Under the pieces are notes generated by a model. It did not search any database. It was given only the letters and a program-made list of their open reading frames with translations, and was not told the DNA's origin. From CAWUFC02 sp963921335 (GTDB lineage Bacteria > Pseudomonadota > Gammaproteobacteria > Pseudomonadales > Halieaceae), in NCBI GenBank assembly GCA_963921335.3, contig CAWUFC020000001.1, forward strand, positions 2,232,001 to 2,296,000: a DNA stretch of 64,000 nucleotides, given 5' to 3'. The position numbers and the translations under genes are program-made. Positions 34,941 through 43,316 of this stretch are shown here, one piece after another. Within the stretch, counting starts at the first letter, position 1. The number at the start of each line of letters is the position of its first letter.

Positions 34941-35768
34941 TCAGGAGGCGCGTAACAGCAACAGCGGATCGGTATCGCTGGCGGGCAGGGTAATGGCGTC
35001 GAAGAACAGCGTGAACAGCTCCGAATGGGAGGAGATGTTCAGTTTGTGGTAGATGTTCTTGCGATGCACCTGCTCAGTCTGTGCTGAGATATCCAGCTCG
35101 CGGGCCACTGATTTGGAGGGGTAGCCCCGTAGAATCAAGCGCACGACATCGCGCTCCCTCGGTGTCAGCGCCGAGCTGCCAAACAGTTCCAGCACCCGAT
35201 GCACGTGAGCATGCATATCCGGGTGGCTGGCCTCCGCCAGGCCGCTGGCCTCCGGCCAGTCGTGTTGGCGGATAATGCCGTCGATCAGTTCCCAGAGCTG
35301 GTCCAGCAGGGTCCGTTCCCTGGCGTTGAATTTCTTCAGTGCCTTGGTTCGCTCAATGGAGATGGCCAGGGGGGTGCCAGTGCGGGTTTCCAGCAGGTAT
35401 ACCATCTGGTCGATGGTGTCATTCTTGCTGTAATAGATCTCGAAAAACTCTGACTCGGTAAACCCTTCAGGTGTAATGTCCGGGTAATGAAACGAGCCCC
35501 GTTCACCGGAGAAGGCGGCGGCGTAAATCGGGCTCAGCAGGTACATGCCGTTGCGGTAAGGGCCGTCAAAGCCGGCCCGGTCGCTCACGTGCAATTCATC
35601 CAGCAATACCAGCAGCGCATTATCGGGATATGCCAGTACGATGCCGGCGTCGAAATTCACGCAGCTGCGCAGAAAACTCAACAGCGCCGCACAAAAATCC
35701 TCGCTGTCGAGACTGCGTATCAGGCGCGTCAGCCCGGCGGTCTGCTCTACTTTTAATGGAATGCTCAT
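34941..35768 (-). CDS. LuxR-family transcriptional regulator
   Basis: This is a 275-residue protein with a C-terminal LuxR helix-turn-helix (about 208-265): LTPRERDVVRLILRGYPSKSVARELDIS...HRKNIYHKLNISSHSELF. The N-terminal 200 residues resemble a small-molecule-sensing region without the canonical autoinducer-binding tryptophans or a receiver Asp, so it is neither a clear quorum-sensing nor response-regulator type. It is transcribed toward gabD with 103 bases between, so gabD or neighbouring genes are possible targets. Confidence 0.8.
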   Translation of the reverse strand: MSIPLKVEQTAGLTRLIRSLDSEDFCAALLSFLRSCVNFDAGIVLAYPDNALLVLLDELHVSDRAGFDGPYRNGMYLLSPIYAAAFSGERGSFHYPDITPEGFTESEFFEIYYSKNDTIDQMVYLLETRTGTPLAISIERTKALKKFNARERTLLDQLWELIDGIIRQHDWPEASGLAEASHPDMHAHVHRVLELFGSSALTPRERDVVRLILRGYPSKSVARELDISAQTEQVHRKNIYHKLNISSHSELFTLFFDAITLPASDTDPLLLLRAS

Positions 35769-35810
35769 CGGGCGATGATTCTAGCACGCTACGCGGTTGA
35801 TGCCGCGGCT

Positions 35811-36854
35811 TCAGGCGCTTCTGCGTTTGGTGCTGAGCTTGTATTTACGGACCAGTCCGCGCATCTGGTGGTAACTCAGGCCGAGTGCGTCAGCAGCGGC
35901 GCCCTGGTGGCCGCGATGAGCCTCCAGGGTTTCGCTTAGTAGGCGGCGCTCAAAGCGGGCCACGGTCTCAGCAAAGTCGCCGCTGGGCAATGGGGCAATG
36001 TCTGCCAGAACGGGGGTGCCGGGCGGGGCCTCGGTGACTGCAGCAGGGGCGGTGGGCCTGGGCTCTACAAAGTCAGCATAGGGTGTCTGGAACGGATCGA
36101 GCACAATGTCATTAACCGGTGTATCCGCGTCCCCCCAGCGGTACAGCGAGCGCTCCACGACATTCTTTAATTCGCGCACGTTACCTGGCCAGGGGTGCTG
36201 TAGCAGGCGCATGGCGGCTTCTTCGGTAAAGCCGGCAAAGGCCTCCCAATTGAGTTCCGCACACATCTGCACGGCAAAGTGGAAGGCCAGCTCCGGAATG
36301 TCGCTCAGCCGGTGGCGAAGGGGGGGCAGATGCACAACGTCGAAACTGAGTCGGTCCAGCAAGTCTTCGCGAAAATCTCCCTGTTGGGCCAGCTTGCGCA
36401 GGTCGGCGTTGGTGGCGGCAACGACTCGCACGTCTACCCGCAGGGTGGTTTGCCCGCCGAGGCGCTCGAATTCCCCGTATTCAATGACCCGCAGTAGTTT
36501 CTCCTGCAGGCCCAGGCTCATGGTGCCCAGCTCATCCAGGAACAGGGTACCCCCGTCGGCCCGCTCAAAGCGGCCCCTGTGCACACTGGTGGCACCGGTG
36601 AAGGCCCCGGGTTCGTGCCCGAACAGCTCTGATTCCAGCAGTTGTTCCGAGATTGCCGCACAGTTGACCTTAAGTAGGGAGCCGTCCCAGCGCTGGGACA
36701 GAAAATGAATGCGCTCGCCCACCAACTCCTTCCCGGTGCCGCGCTCTCCCATTACCAGCACGGGACGATTCACCTGGGCCAGGCGGGACGCCTGCTCAAG
36801 GGCTTCTGACAGGGCGATGGAGTTGCCCACCACCTGCTCTGATTCACGATTCAT
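35811..36854 (-). CDS. pspF: Phage shock protein activator PspF (sigma-54 dependent)
   Basis: The ATG at 36854 gives 347 residues with no N-terminal sensor domain, as in PspF. The AAA+ core shows Walker A GERGTGKE (36-43), the sigma-54-contacting GAFTGA loop (83-88), GTLFLDELG and the R-finger region. The C terminus holds a Fis-type helix-turn-helix (AAADALGLSYHQMRGLVRKY). PspF normally is held inactive by PspA and, when released by envelope stress, activates the psp operon. The divergent psp genes with a sigma-54-like promoter fit this. Confidence 0.93.
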   Translation of the reverse strand: MNRESEQVVGNSIALSEALEQASRLAQVNRPVLVMGERGTGKELVGERIHFLSQRWDGSLLKVNCAAISEQLLESELFGHEPGAFTGATSVHRGRFERADGGTLFLDELGTMSLGLQEKLLRVIEYGEFERLGGQTTLRVDVRVVAATNADLRKLAQQGDFREDLLDRLSFDVVHLPPLRHRLSDIPELAFHFAVQMCAELNWEAFAGFTEEAAMRLLQHPWPGNVRELKNVVERSLYRWGDADTPVNDIVLDPFQTPYADFVEPRPTAPAAVTEAPPGTPVLADIAPLPSGDFAETVARFERRLLSETLEAHRGHQGAAADALGLSYHQMRGLVRKYKLSTKRRSA

Positions 36855-36973
36855 AGGCAAAATATACCTTATATGAGGCAAAAAACCGCAAACATAGGGA
36901 TAAAAATACCCTAAAATTGGGCAACATTTGCTGCTCGATTATAAAAGTCCAATAAAATCAATGAGATAAAAAC

Positions 36974-36990
36974 TTGGCACGATATCTGTA
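36974..36990 (+). promoter_or_regulatory. Sigma-54-type promoter of the psp operon
   Basis: TTGGCAC at 36974-36980 followed by CTGTA at 36986-36990 matches the -24/-12 pattern. GG (36976-36977) and GT (36988-36989) are exactly ten bases apart, the -12 being GT instead of GC. Upstream at 36850-36930 are repeated GGCAAAA words and a near-palindrome (TAGGGATA/TACCCTA) that could bind PspF. Confidence 0.6.
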
Positions 36991-37040
36991 ATACCTTTCG
37001 TACAACAAAAACCAATACCGATTGGGTGGGAGATAGAGAG

Positions 37041-37238
37041 ATGAGCCAGATGGAAGAACGTGTATTGATCTACACCGCTCTGGCAGTGATATGCGCCTTT
37101 GCCGGCGTTTTCGTTGGCCTCTGGGCCGGCGCCATGAGTTTTGTGCAGATAGCTGCGGTCATCGAGGCGCTGTACTGGTTCGGGGTGCCAAAACCAGGCA
37201 CCTGGCGCCACCGAGAGCACCGCATACCGTTTAATTAA
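37041..37238 (+). CDS. Small membrane protein, first gene of the psp operon
   Basis: The ATG at 37041 follows GAGAG and gives 65 residues with two hydrophobic segments (VLIYTALAVICAFAGVFVGLWAG and MSFVQIAAVIEALYWFGV) and a basic tail (TWRHREHRI). It lies 12 bases before pspA, behind the sigma-54-like promoter. It does not look like PspD, PspE or PspG as I know them. By position it is expected to be induced with pspABC and may act at the inner membrane in the stress response. Confidence 0.65.
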   Translation: MSQMEERVLIYTALAVICAFAGVFVGLWAGAMSFVQIAAVIEALYWFGVPKPGTWRHREHRIPFN

Positions 37239-37249
37239 GGAGTTGTACC

Positions 37250-37924
37250 ATGGGTATTTTTTCCCGCATGACGGACATTATTAATTCCAACATCAACGCA
37301 CTGCTCGACCAGGCGGAGGATCCGCAAAAGATGATCCGCCTGATTATCCAGGAGATGGAAGACACCCTGGTAGAAGTGCGCAGTTCCTCCGCCAAGGTTC
37401 TGGCCGAGCGCAAAATGGCAGAACGCCGTCGCGCGCGGGTAGAGGCGGAGGCCCAGTCCTGGGAAGAGAAGGCCAGGCTGGCGATCAGCAAGAATCGTGA
37501 AGACTTGGCCCGCGCGGCGCTGCAGGAAAAACGCGCGATCGAAGAAGAGCTGGCAGTGGTTGAGGCTGAGCTGAAAGCCACCGACGAACATGCCGAGCAG
37601 CTGAACCAGGAGATCGCCAAGCTGCAGCAGAAACTGAGCGATGCCAAGGCCAAACAAAAGACATTGATGATGCGCTCCAAAACAGTGGAGTCGCGCATCA
37701 AGATCAAGCGTCAGATGCACCGCGAGGCACTGGACGATGCCTTTAACAAGTTTGAAGGCTTTGAGCGCCGTATGGACAACCTGGAAAGCCAGTTGGAGTC
37801 CATGGACCTGGGGCGCGAAGTGGCACCGGACCTGGCGTCAGAAATAGAAGCACTGGCAGAGGACGAGCAGATCAACGACGAGTTGGCGCGACTCAAGCGC
37901 GAAATGACTGATGATGCCGCTTAA
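37250..37924 (+). CDS. pspA: Phage shock protein A
   Basis: This 224-residue protein is almost entirely coiled coil after an amphipathic N terminus (MGIFSRMTDIINSNINALLDQAEDP). IRLIIQEMEDTLVEVRSSSAKVLAERK and the DLGREVAPDLASEIEAL tail are PspA hallmarks. It forms ESCRT-III-like oligomers on the inner membrane and inhibits PspF when unstressed. A clear AAGGAG precedes the ATG. Confidence 0.95.
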   Translation: MGIFSRMTDIINSNINALLDQAEDPQKMIRLIIQEMEDTLVEVRSSSAKVLAERKMAERRRARVEAEAQSWEEKARLAISKNREDLARAALQEKRAIEEELAVVEAELKATDEHAEQLNQEIAKLQQKLSDAKAKQKTLMMRSKTVESRIKIKRQMHREALDDAFNKFEGFERRMDNLESQLESMDLGREVAPDLASEIEALAEDEQINDELARLKREMTDDAA

Positions 37925-37935
37925 GGAACCAGTGA

Positions 37936-38181
37936 ATGAAATTTCTCGAATTTATGTTCGTGCCCACCATCCTGTTTTTGACGGTGGTGATGCCGATCTG
38001 GCTGACCATGCACTATCGCAGCGTCAACCGCTCCTCGCGTAACCTCAGCGAGGAGGATCGCGAAACCGTCGAGCAGATGCTGGTCACCGTCGACAAACTG
38101 ACAGACCGTATCCAGTCGCTGGAGTCGATCCTGGACATTGACCACCCGGACTGGCGCACGAAGAAGGAATACAAGGAGTAA
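37936..38181 (+). CDS. pspB: Phage shock protein B
   Basis: The product has 81 residues: one N-terminal membrane helix (FMFVPTILFLTVVMPIWLTMHY) and a cytoplasmic coiled coil ending in DIDHPDWRTKKE. PspB with PspC senses membrane stress and draws PspA away from PspF. It lies 11 bases after pspA and 2 before pspC. Confidence 0.92.
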   Translation: MKFLEFMFVPTILFLTVVMPIWLTMHYRSVNRSSRNLSEEDRETVEQMLVTVDKLTDRIQSLESILDIDHPDWRTKKEYKE

Positions 38182-38183
38182 GC

Positions 38184-38684
38184 ATGGGACGCAGACATCG
38201 AAGACGATCGCACCGTCGATCGCACCGAGTAAAAGACCGCCGTCGTGACGGCTGGGGTATGAATCTGTATCGCAACACCCGTGACGCGAAGATTGCCGGC
38301 GTATGTGCCGGGCTGGCGGATCACTGGGACGTGGAGCACTGGGTGATCCGGCTGGCAGCGGTCATTCTGCTGCTGTTTACGGGTGCCCTGGCGTTCTGGG
38401 CCTACATCGCCGGCTGGGTGTTATTGAAGCCACGACCGCGCCGAGGCCGCCGCGAGGCCGATCTCTATATGGATGAGTTTGATGATGAGACCGTAGACAT
38501 GGAGTACGACGAGCGGGTGCACGACTACCGCCCACGGCGCATGTTCAAGTATGGCGAGAGCGCCAGTGTCAGGCTGCAACGTGCCCGCGAGCGCCTCGAT
38601 GCGGCGCTGAGCAGGGTGGAGGACATGGAGTCCTACGTCACCTCTCGCCAATACAACCTCAACAAAGAATTCTCCAAGCTTTAA
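38184..38684 (+). CDS. pspC: Phage shock protein C
   Basis: The ATG at 38184 is backed by AAGGAG five bases upstream. The 166-residue product has an unusual Arg/His-rich N terminus (about 1-25), then the PspC domain with LYRNTRDAKIAGVCAGLADHWDVEHWVIR and a membrane helix (LAAVILLLFTGALAFWAYIAGWVLL). A long charged coiled-coil tail follows. The basic leader is coded by near-repeats of GATCGCACCG (38207-38230). PspC works with PspB as the stress sensor. Confidence 0.9.
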   Translation: MGRRHRRRSHRRSHRVKDRRRDGWGMNLYRNTRDAKIAGVCAGLADHWDVEHWVIRLAAVILLLFTGALAFWAYIAGWVLLKPRPRRGRREADLYMDEFDDETVDMEYDERVHDYRPRRMFKYGESASVRLQRARERLDAALSRVEDMESYVTSRQYNLNKEFSKL

Positions 38685-38708
38685 CGATTCCCATCCGGAA
38701 CCCCTGCT

Positions 38709-38735
38709 GGCCGAGTGTTACGCTCGGCCTTTTTT
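38709..38735 (+). terminator. Rho-independent terminator of the psp operon
   Basis: A perfect 7-base stem GGCCGAG/CTCGGCC with a 7-base loop is followed by six T residues, 25 bases after the pspC stop. Confidence 0.85.
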
Positions 38736-38790
38736 ATTGTTAACATCGAAAACATAACGATAAAACAGTCGCCACGCAGGACCATTACCT

Positions 38791-39558
38791 ATGCAAGCCA
38801 CGCTTGATACGCCGTTTGTCCCGCCACCCCCGATCAGTCTTGCACTGACGGAAATGCACCGTGCCCTCGGTGAAGCTGCCGGCCTGGCGGTAAGTCGACG
38901 CTGGCTCAAGCGCATGCCCAATGGCGATGGCCATGGCGTGATGGTGTTGCCCGGTTTCATGGGCGACGATGGATATAACGCGCCCTTGCGCAATTACCTG
39001 ACCAGCCTTGGATACCATGTTCGCGGTTGGGAGCAGGGGCGCAACCTGGGCCCTCGCGGTGACCTGCTGGAACGCATCGTTGAGCATATTGGGGCTCTGG
39101 CAGAGGAAACCGAAGGCAAGGTAACGCTGATCGGTCATAGCCTGGGTGGTATTTACGCCCGTGAGCTGGCTAAAGAGGTGCCTGACCTTATTCGCCAGGT
39201 GATTTCACTGGGCAGCCCCTTTGGTGAAGGTCGCGAATCAGCGTCTTATCCCGCTCGTCTGTTTTCACTGCTCAATCCGGCTGAAGAGATTACCGTTGAC
39301 CAGTACGCGCTGGCGGAGCCACCGCCGGTGCCAACCACCGCGGTGTTCTCCCGCGGAGACGGCGTGGTGAACTGGCGCACTTCTTACCAGGACGGGCGCC
39401 ATGATCATGTCCAGAATGTTGAGGTGCGGGGTAGTCACTGCGGGCTGACTTACAATCCCACGGTCTGGTTTCTGCTGGCAGAGCGCTTGCTGCAGACCCG
39501 CGAAGACTGGCGGCCCTTTGACAGGGGTAGTTGGCGGAAGCTGTTCTTCCCGAAATAA
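38791..39558 (+). CDS. Alpha/beta hydrolase (lipase/acyltransferase-like)
   Basis: The protein has 255 residues. The nucleophile elbow is GHSLGG with Ser117; the oxyanion-side loop is LPGFMGDD. A later LGSPFG and terminal VRGSHCGL with the likely catalytic His complete a lipase-like triad. The overall pattern is similar to PGAP1/esterase-type hydrolases, substrate unknown. There is no signal peptide, so it is probably cytoplasmic. It is flanked by terminators and therefore monocistronic. Confidence 0.8.
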   Translation: MQATLDTPFVPPPPISLALTEMHRALGEAAGLAVSRRWLKRMPNGDGHGVMVLPGFMGDDGYNAPLRNYLTSLGYHVRGWEQGRNLGPRGDLLERIVEHIGALAEETEGKVTLIGHSLGGIYARELAKEVPDLIRQVISLGSPFGEGRESASYPARLFSLLNPAEEITVDQYALAEPPPVPTTAVFSRGDGVVNWRTSYQDGRHDHVQNVEVRGSHCGLTYNPTVWFLLAERLLQTREDWRPFDRGSWRKLFFPK

Positions 39559-39560
39559 AA

Positions 39561-39584
39561 AAAAGGGCTCACAGCCCCTTTTTT
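39561..39584. terminator. Bidirectional rho-independent terminator
   Basis: AAAAGGGCT-CAC-AGCCCCTTTTTT forms a short GC stem with an A run on one side and a T run on the other. It lies between the convergent hydrolase and S-formylglutathione hydrolase genes, so it can serve both. Confidence 0.8.
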
Positions 39585-39599
39585 GTGCTTTCGTGCGGC

Positions 39600-40451
39600 T
39601 CACATACGGTTGTAGTTGCCGAGGGCCTGACTATGAAAAGCCACATGGCTGCCTATGAAGCTCGAAATAAAGAAATAGCTGTGGTCGTAGCCGGGCTGTC
39701 GCCGAATGGTGGCGTGGTAGTCCATCTTATTGCAGGCCGCTTCCAGCAATTCAGTTTTTAACTGCTCCGCCAGAAAATCATCCTCTTCGCCCTGGTCGAC
39801 CAGCATGGGCAACTGTTCGCAGCCTCCCAGAATGAGTTCCACGGTATCGTGCTGCTTCCACAACGCCTGGTCAGCGCCCAGGTATTGCCCCAGTGCCTTG
39901 TGGCCCCAGGGCACCTGGCTGGGTGCGACAATGGGCGCGAAGGCAGACACCGAGCGGTAGCGCCCAGGGTTTTTAAGCGCAATTGTCAGCGCGCCATGGC
40001 CACCCATGGAGTGCCCCATGATCGAGGTGTTCTGGTCATCCACGTCAAAGTGTTCGTGAATCAGGGCTGGCAGCTCGTCCACAATGTAGTCATACATGCG
40101 GTAATGCTCTGACCAGGGCGACTCGGTGGCATTGACGTAAAACCCGGCACCCAGTCCAAAGTCGTAAGCGCCCTCCGGGTCATCCGGTACGCCCTCGCCG
40201 CGGGGGCTGGTGTCTGGCGCGACAATGGCGATGCCGTGCTCGGCGGCATAGCGCTGGGCGCCCGCCTTGGTCACAAAATTCTCGTCGGTACAGGTCAGAC
40301 CCGACAGCCAGTACAGCAGGGGCACATTGCGCTCATTCACCTGCGGAGGCAGATAGATCGAGAAGTGCATCTCGCAATTGAGTGTGCTCGACTGATGTTT
40401 CCAGCGTTGCTGCAAGCCCCAGAAGCATCGGTTTTCTGCGACCTTCTCCAT
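39600..40451 (-). CDS. fghA: S-formylglutathione hydrolase
   Basis: This 283-residue esterase-D-type hydrolase carries YWLSGLTCTDENFVTKAGAQRYAAEHGIAIVAPDTSPRG, GAGFYVNAT and the nucleophile GHSMGGHGAL (Ser148). It hydrolyses S-formylglutathione to formate and glutathione, the second step of glutathione-linked formaldehyde detoxification. Its ATG overlaps the frmA stop by one base (TGATG), so the two enzymes are coupled. The formate can be used by the Fds enzyme encoded in the same window. Confidence 0.95.
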   Translation of the reverse strand: MEKVAENRCFWGLQQRWKHQSSTLNCEMHFSIYLPPQVNERNVPLLYWLSGLTCTDENFVTKAGAQRYAAEHGIAIVAPDTSPRGEGVPDDPEGAYDFGLGAGFYVNATESPWSEHYRMYDYIVDELPALIHEHFDVDDQNTSIMGHSMGGHGALTIALKNPGRYRSVSAFAPIVAPSQVPWGHKALGQYLGADQALWKQHDTVELILGGCEQLPMLVDQGEEDDFLAEQLKTELLEAACNKMDYHATIRRQPGYDHSYFFISSFIGSHVAFHSQALGNYNRM

Positions 40452-41557
40452 CAGTACACCACAACCGAGCGGATGCTCTCGCCGGCGTGCATCAGGTCGA
40501 AGGCATTGTTGATGTCATCCAGCGGCATGGTATGGGTAATGAGGTCATCAATGTTGATCTTGCCCTCCATGTACCAGTCGACAATGGTGGGGACGTCGGT
40601 ACGCCCGCGGGCGCCACCAAAGGCCACGCCGTGCCAGCTGCGCCCGGTAACCAGTTGGAAGGGGCGGGTGGCAATTTCCTGGCCTGCGCCGGCCACACCA
40701 ATGATGTAGGACTCGCCCCAGCCTTTGTGGCAGCACTCCAGTGCCTGGCGCATCACTTCCACATTGCCAATACACTCAAAGCTATAGTCGGCGCCGCCGC
40801 CGGTAACGTCCAGAATGGCTTCGACGACGTCGGGCACTTCCTTCGGGTTAATGAAGTCGGTCATGCCGAACTTTTTCGCCAGCTCAACCTTGGAGGGATT
40901 GATGTCGACGCCGACGATCTTGTCAGCCCCGACCATGCGCGCCCCCTGGATAACATTCAGGCCAATCCCGCCAAGGCCGAACACCACCACGTTGGAACCG
41001 GGTTCTACTTTGGCCCGGTAAACAACAGCGCCGACACCGGTGGTCACGCCGCAGCCGATGTAGCAGATCTTGTCGAAGGGAGCGTCTTCACGAACCTTGG
41101 CGACGGAGATTTCCGGCAGCACCGTAAAGTTGGAAAAGGTGGAGCAGCCCATGTAGTGCAGAATTTTCTCGCCGTCCAACGAGAAGCGGCTGCTTCCGTC
41201 GGGCATGACGCCCTGGCCCTGGGTTTCGCGCACCGCCTGGCACAGGTTGGTTTTTGGGTGCAAACAGAAATTACACTCGCGGCACTCGGCGGTGTAGAGA
41301 GGTATCACGTGGTCGCCGGGTTTGACCGAAGTCACTCCCGGGCCAACCTCACGCACGATACCGGCGCCTTCATGGCCCAGGATCGCGGGGAAGGCGCCTT
41401 CCGGGTCGTCACCGGAGAGGGTAAAGGCGTCGGTATGGCAGATACCGGTAGCCATCATTTCGACCAGTACTTCGCCGGCTTTAGGGCCTTCTAGGTCGAC
41501 CTCGGCGATCTCGAGGGGTTGGCCAGCTTTGAATGCAATAGCGGCGCGAGTTTTCAT
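40451..41557 (-). CDS. frmA: S-(hydroxymethyl)glutathione dehydrogenase / class III alcohol dehydrogenase
   Basis: This zinc-dependent dehydrogenase has 368 residues. Catalytic-zinc ligands are in GICHTDAFT and GHEGAGIV; the structural zinc loop is AECRECNFCLHPKTNLC. The NAD-binding glycine motif is VFGLGGIGLNVI, and GADKIVGVDINPSK is typical of the class III family. It oxidises S-hydroxymethylglutathione (from formaldehyde) to S-formylglutathione and can also reduce S-nitrosoglutathione. No FrmR-type repressor is adjacent. Confidence 0.95.
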   Translation of the reverse strand: MKTRAAIAFKAGQPLEIAEVDLEGPKAGEVLVEMMATGICHTDAFTLSGDDPEGAFPAILGHEGAGIVREVGPGVTSVKPGDHVIPLYTAECRECNFCLHPKTNLCQAVRETQGQGVMPDGSSRFSLDGEKILHYMGCSTFSNFTVLPEISVAKVREDAPFDKICYIGCGVTTGVGAVVYRAKVEPGSNVVVFGLGGIGLNVIQGARMVGADKIVGVDINPSKVELAKKFGMTDFINPKEVPDVVEAILDVTGGGADYSFECIGNVEVMRQALECCHKGWGESYIIGVAGAGQEIATRPFQLVTGRSWHGVAFGGARGRTDVPTIVDWYMEGKINIDDLITHTMPLDDINNAFDLMHAGESIRSVVVY

Positions 41558-41578
41558 GTGTTGTCCTTATATGTTTGC

Positions 41579-43249
41579 CTAAAACCGGGAGCTGGTGAGT
41601 GTAACATCTGCATGTTGCCAGGCCAGCGCAAAGCGCCGCTCGATCTCGGCCCGGGTACTGTCGTCACCTCGAGCTTTCAGTGCTTTTGCCAGGCCAAACA
41701 GGGCATAGCCATTGTCGGGGTTGCGGCGCAGGTCTTCCCAGTACACCACCTCTGCCTCGGCGGGTCGGCCCGCTTCCAGCAGGACAGCACCCAGCACATG
41801 GCGCACCGGAAAATACCAGTCCGGCGGCTCGTTGTAGAGCAGGGAGTCTTCCATCCTCACCGCGCGATCGAGGTGGCCAATAGCGGCCTTGTAATCCCCC
41901 TTGTTTGCGGCCAGCTCGGCCTGCAAAACATCAACCGCGATCGACAGCAGGGTGCTGGCCGCGCCAAAGCTTATGCCATAGCCGGGTTCTGCCTCTACTG
42001 CAGCCTGTTGCTGAATCAGGCGCGCCAATTCTCCATAGGCCAGCTTGCTCTTGCCAGTGTGCAGGTAAGCCAGCCCGCGACCGTAGCGCCAGATACCCAT
42101 CATAAATGGGGCGCGTCCCTCCGGAGCAGGTTCGTTGAGCAGGTCTTCCCATAGCCCAAAGCGCGCCATCGCAAAGATCGGCTGGCTGCGAAAAGATTCA
42201 TTCACACCCCAGGGATTGGTACGAATGCTCTCCGGCATTTTCTCGTGAATCTTGCGCGCCGCGGACATGGCTTTCTCGCTATTGCCCATAAACATTGCGG
42301 ACCACACCTGGAAGTGAATGTTGTGCGGGTAGTAGGCGATGGGCACGATGCCCTGGGCGTTGCACTGGCTGACGTAAGTTTCATCCGCCAGTGCGGCGGC
42401 TGCATTCACATCCCAGCTGTCTTTGTACCGGCCCAAACGCATATAGATGTGGGAGGGCATGTGCACCAGGTGACCCGCGCCGGGCATCAGCGGTCGCAGG
42501 CGATCGGCAGCGGCTTCGCCCAACTGCGGGCGATAGGCCTCTACCGTATGAATGTAATAGTGGTTGGCTGCAGCGTGATTGGGGTCGCGGGCGAGCACAG
42601 ATTCGAGTGTACGCAGCACGATGTCTGTCTGCGGCTTGGGTGTTGCGTCCTTGTACCAATAATCCCAGGGATTGGTGTTCATGATGGCAGCGGCGTAGAA
42701 GGTTGCTGCATCCAGGTCGTCCGGGTACTTCTCCACCAGCGCTGCCAGTGCATCGACATAGGCTTTGTCGAGTGCGGCGCGATCCGCCGCTGGGTCTGGA
42801 CTATATCGGGCTGCCAGTGCATCGATGTAATCGGCCTCGCGCTCGCTGACCTTGCCCTTGAGTGCCACCGCGCCCTGTATCGCCGCGTAAGCCTGCTCCA
42901 CCACATCTTCCTGCATCGGCAAGTTCAGGTTAGGGCCAAGCACCAGCGCCCAGCCCCAGTAGGCCATGGCGTTCTCCTTGTCGAGTCGAACCGCCTCCTT
43001 GAAAGCGCGCAGGGCTTCCGAGTGGTTAAAACCTGCGTTCAGGCGCAGACCCTGGTCAAAGAAGTACTGGGAATCCGGGCTCTTGGTGGTGATTTTAAAG
43101 TGGGCCTTGCCCAAACCTTCAAGACGCGGTGCCAACGGTTCTTCTGACGAGAATGGATCTGCATTGAGCGCACGCGGGTCATGCACACCTGCTGCGGCTG
43201 TGAGACAGGTACACAGAGCTGCCAGCGCCAGCAAAAAGCGTAAGAACAT
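41579..43249 (-). CDS. Exported TPR-repeat protein
   Basis: The ATG at 43249 is preferred over upstream in-frame codons: it follows GGGGGGAA and opens a signal peptide (MFLRFLLALAALCTCLTAAAG). The 556-residue product has TPR-like helices, e.g. FFDQGLRLNAGFNHSEALRAFKEAVRLDKENAMAYWGWALVLGP and VVYWEDLRRNPDNGYALFGLAKALKARGD. The paired segments ANHYYIHTVEA and HMPSHIYMRLG are common in this family of large secreted TPR proteins of unknown role. It is 21 bases downstream of the frmA start region, on the same strand as frmA, and precedes it in transcription. Confidence 0.75.
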   Translation of the reverse strand: MFLRFLLALAALCTCLTAAAGVHDPRALNADPFSSEEPLAPRLEGLGKAHFKITTKSPDSQYFFDQGLRLNAGFNHSEALRAFKEAVRLDKENAMAYWGWALVLGPNLNLPMQEDVVEQAYAAIQGAVALKGKVSEREADYIDALAARYSPDPAADRAALDKAYVDALAALVEKYPDDLDAATFYAAAIMNTNPWDYWYKDATPKPQTDIVLRTLESVLARDPNHAAANHYYIHTVEAYRPQLGEAAADRLRPLMPGAGHLVHMPSHIYMRLGRYKDSWDVNAAAALADETYVSQCNAQGIVPIAYYPHNIHFQVWSAMFMGNSEKAMSAARKIHEKMPESIRTNPWGVNESFRSQPIFAMARFGLWEDLLNEPAPEGRAPFMMGIWRYGRGLAYLHTGKSKLAYGELARLIQQQAAVEAEPGYGISFGAASTLLSIAVDVLQAELAANKGDYKAAIGHLDRAVRMEDSLLYNEPPDWYFPVRHVLGAVLLEAGRPAEAEVVYWEDLRRNPDNGYALFGLAKALKARGDDSTRAEIERRFALAWQHADVTLTSSRF

Positions 43250-43316
43250 GGTTCCCCCCGGAATGTATTTAGCTGTTAACAGCATAGTCTAATCCGGCTC
43301 AATACGAAGCCAGCTT

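Noticed and set aside
40382..41494. Long open frame (370 codons) on the + strand across frmA
   Set aside because: It is antisense to a clearly identified gene; long antisense frames are expected in GC-rich coding DNA and its translation shows no domain.
42245..43147. Open frame of 300 codons antisense to the TPR gene
   Set aside because: No recognisable protein features and the opposite strand codes a protein with signal peptide and TPR helices.
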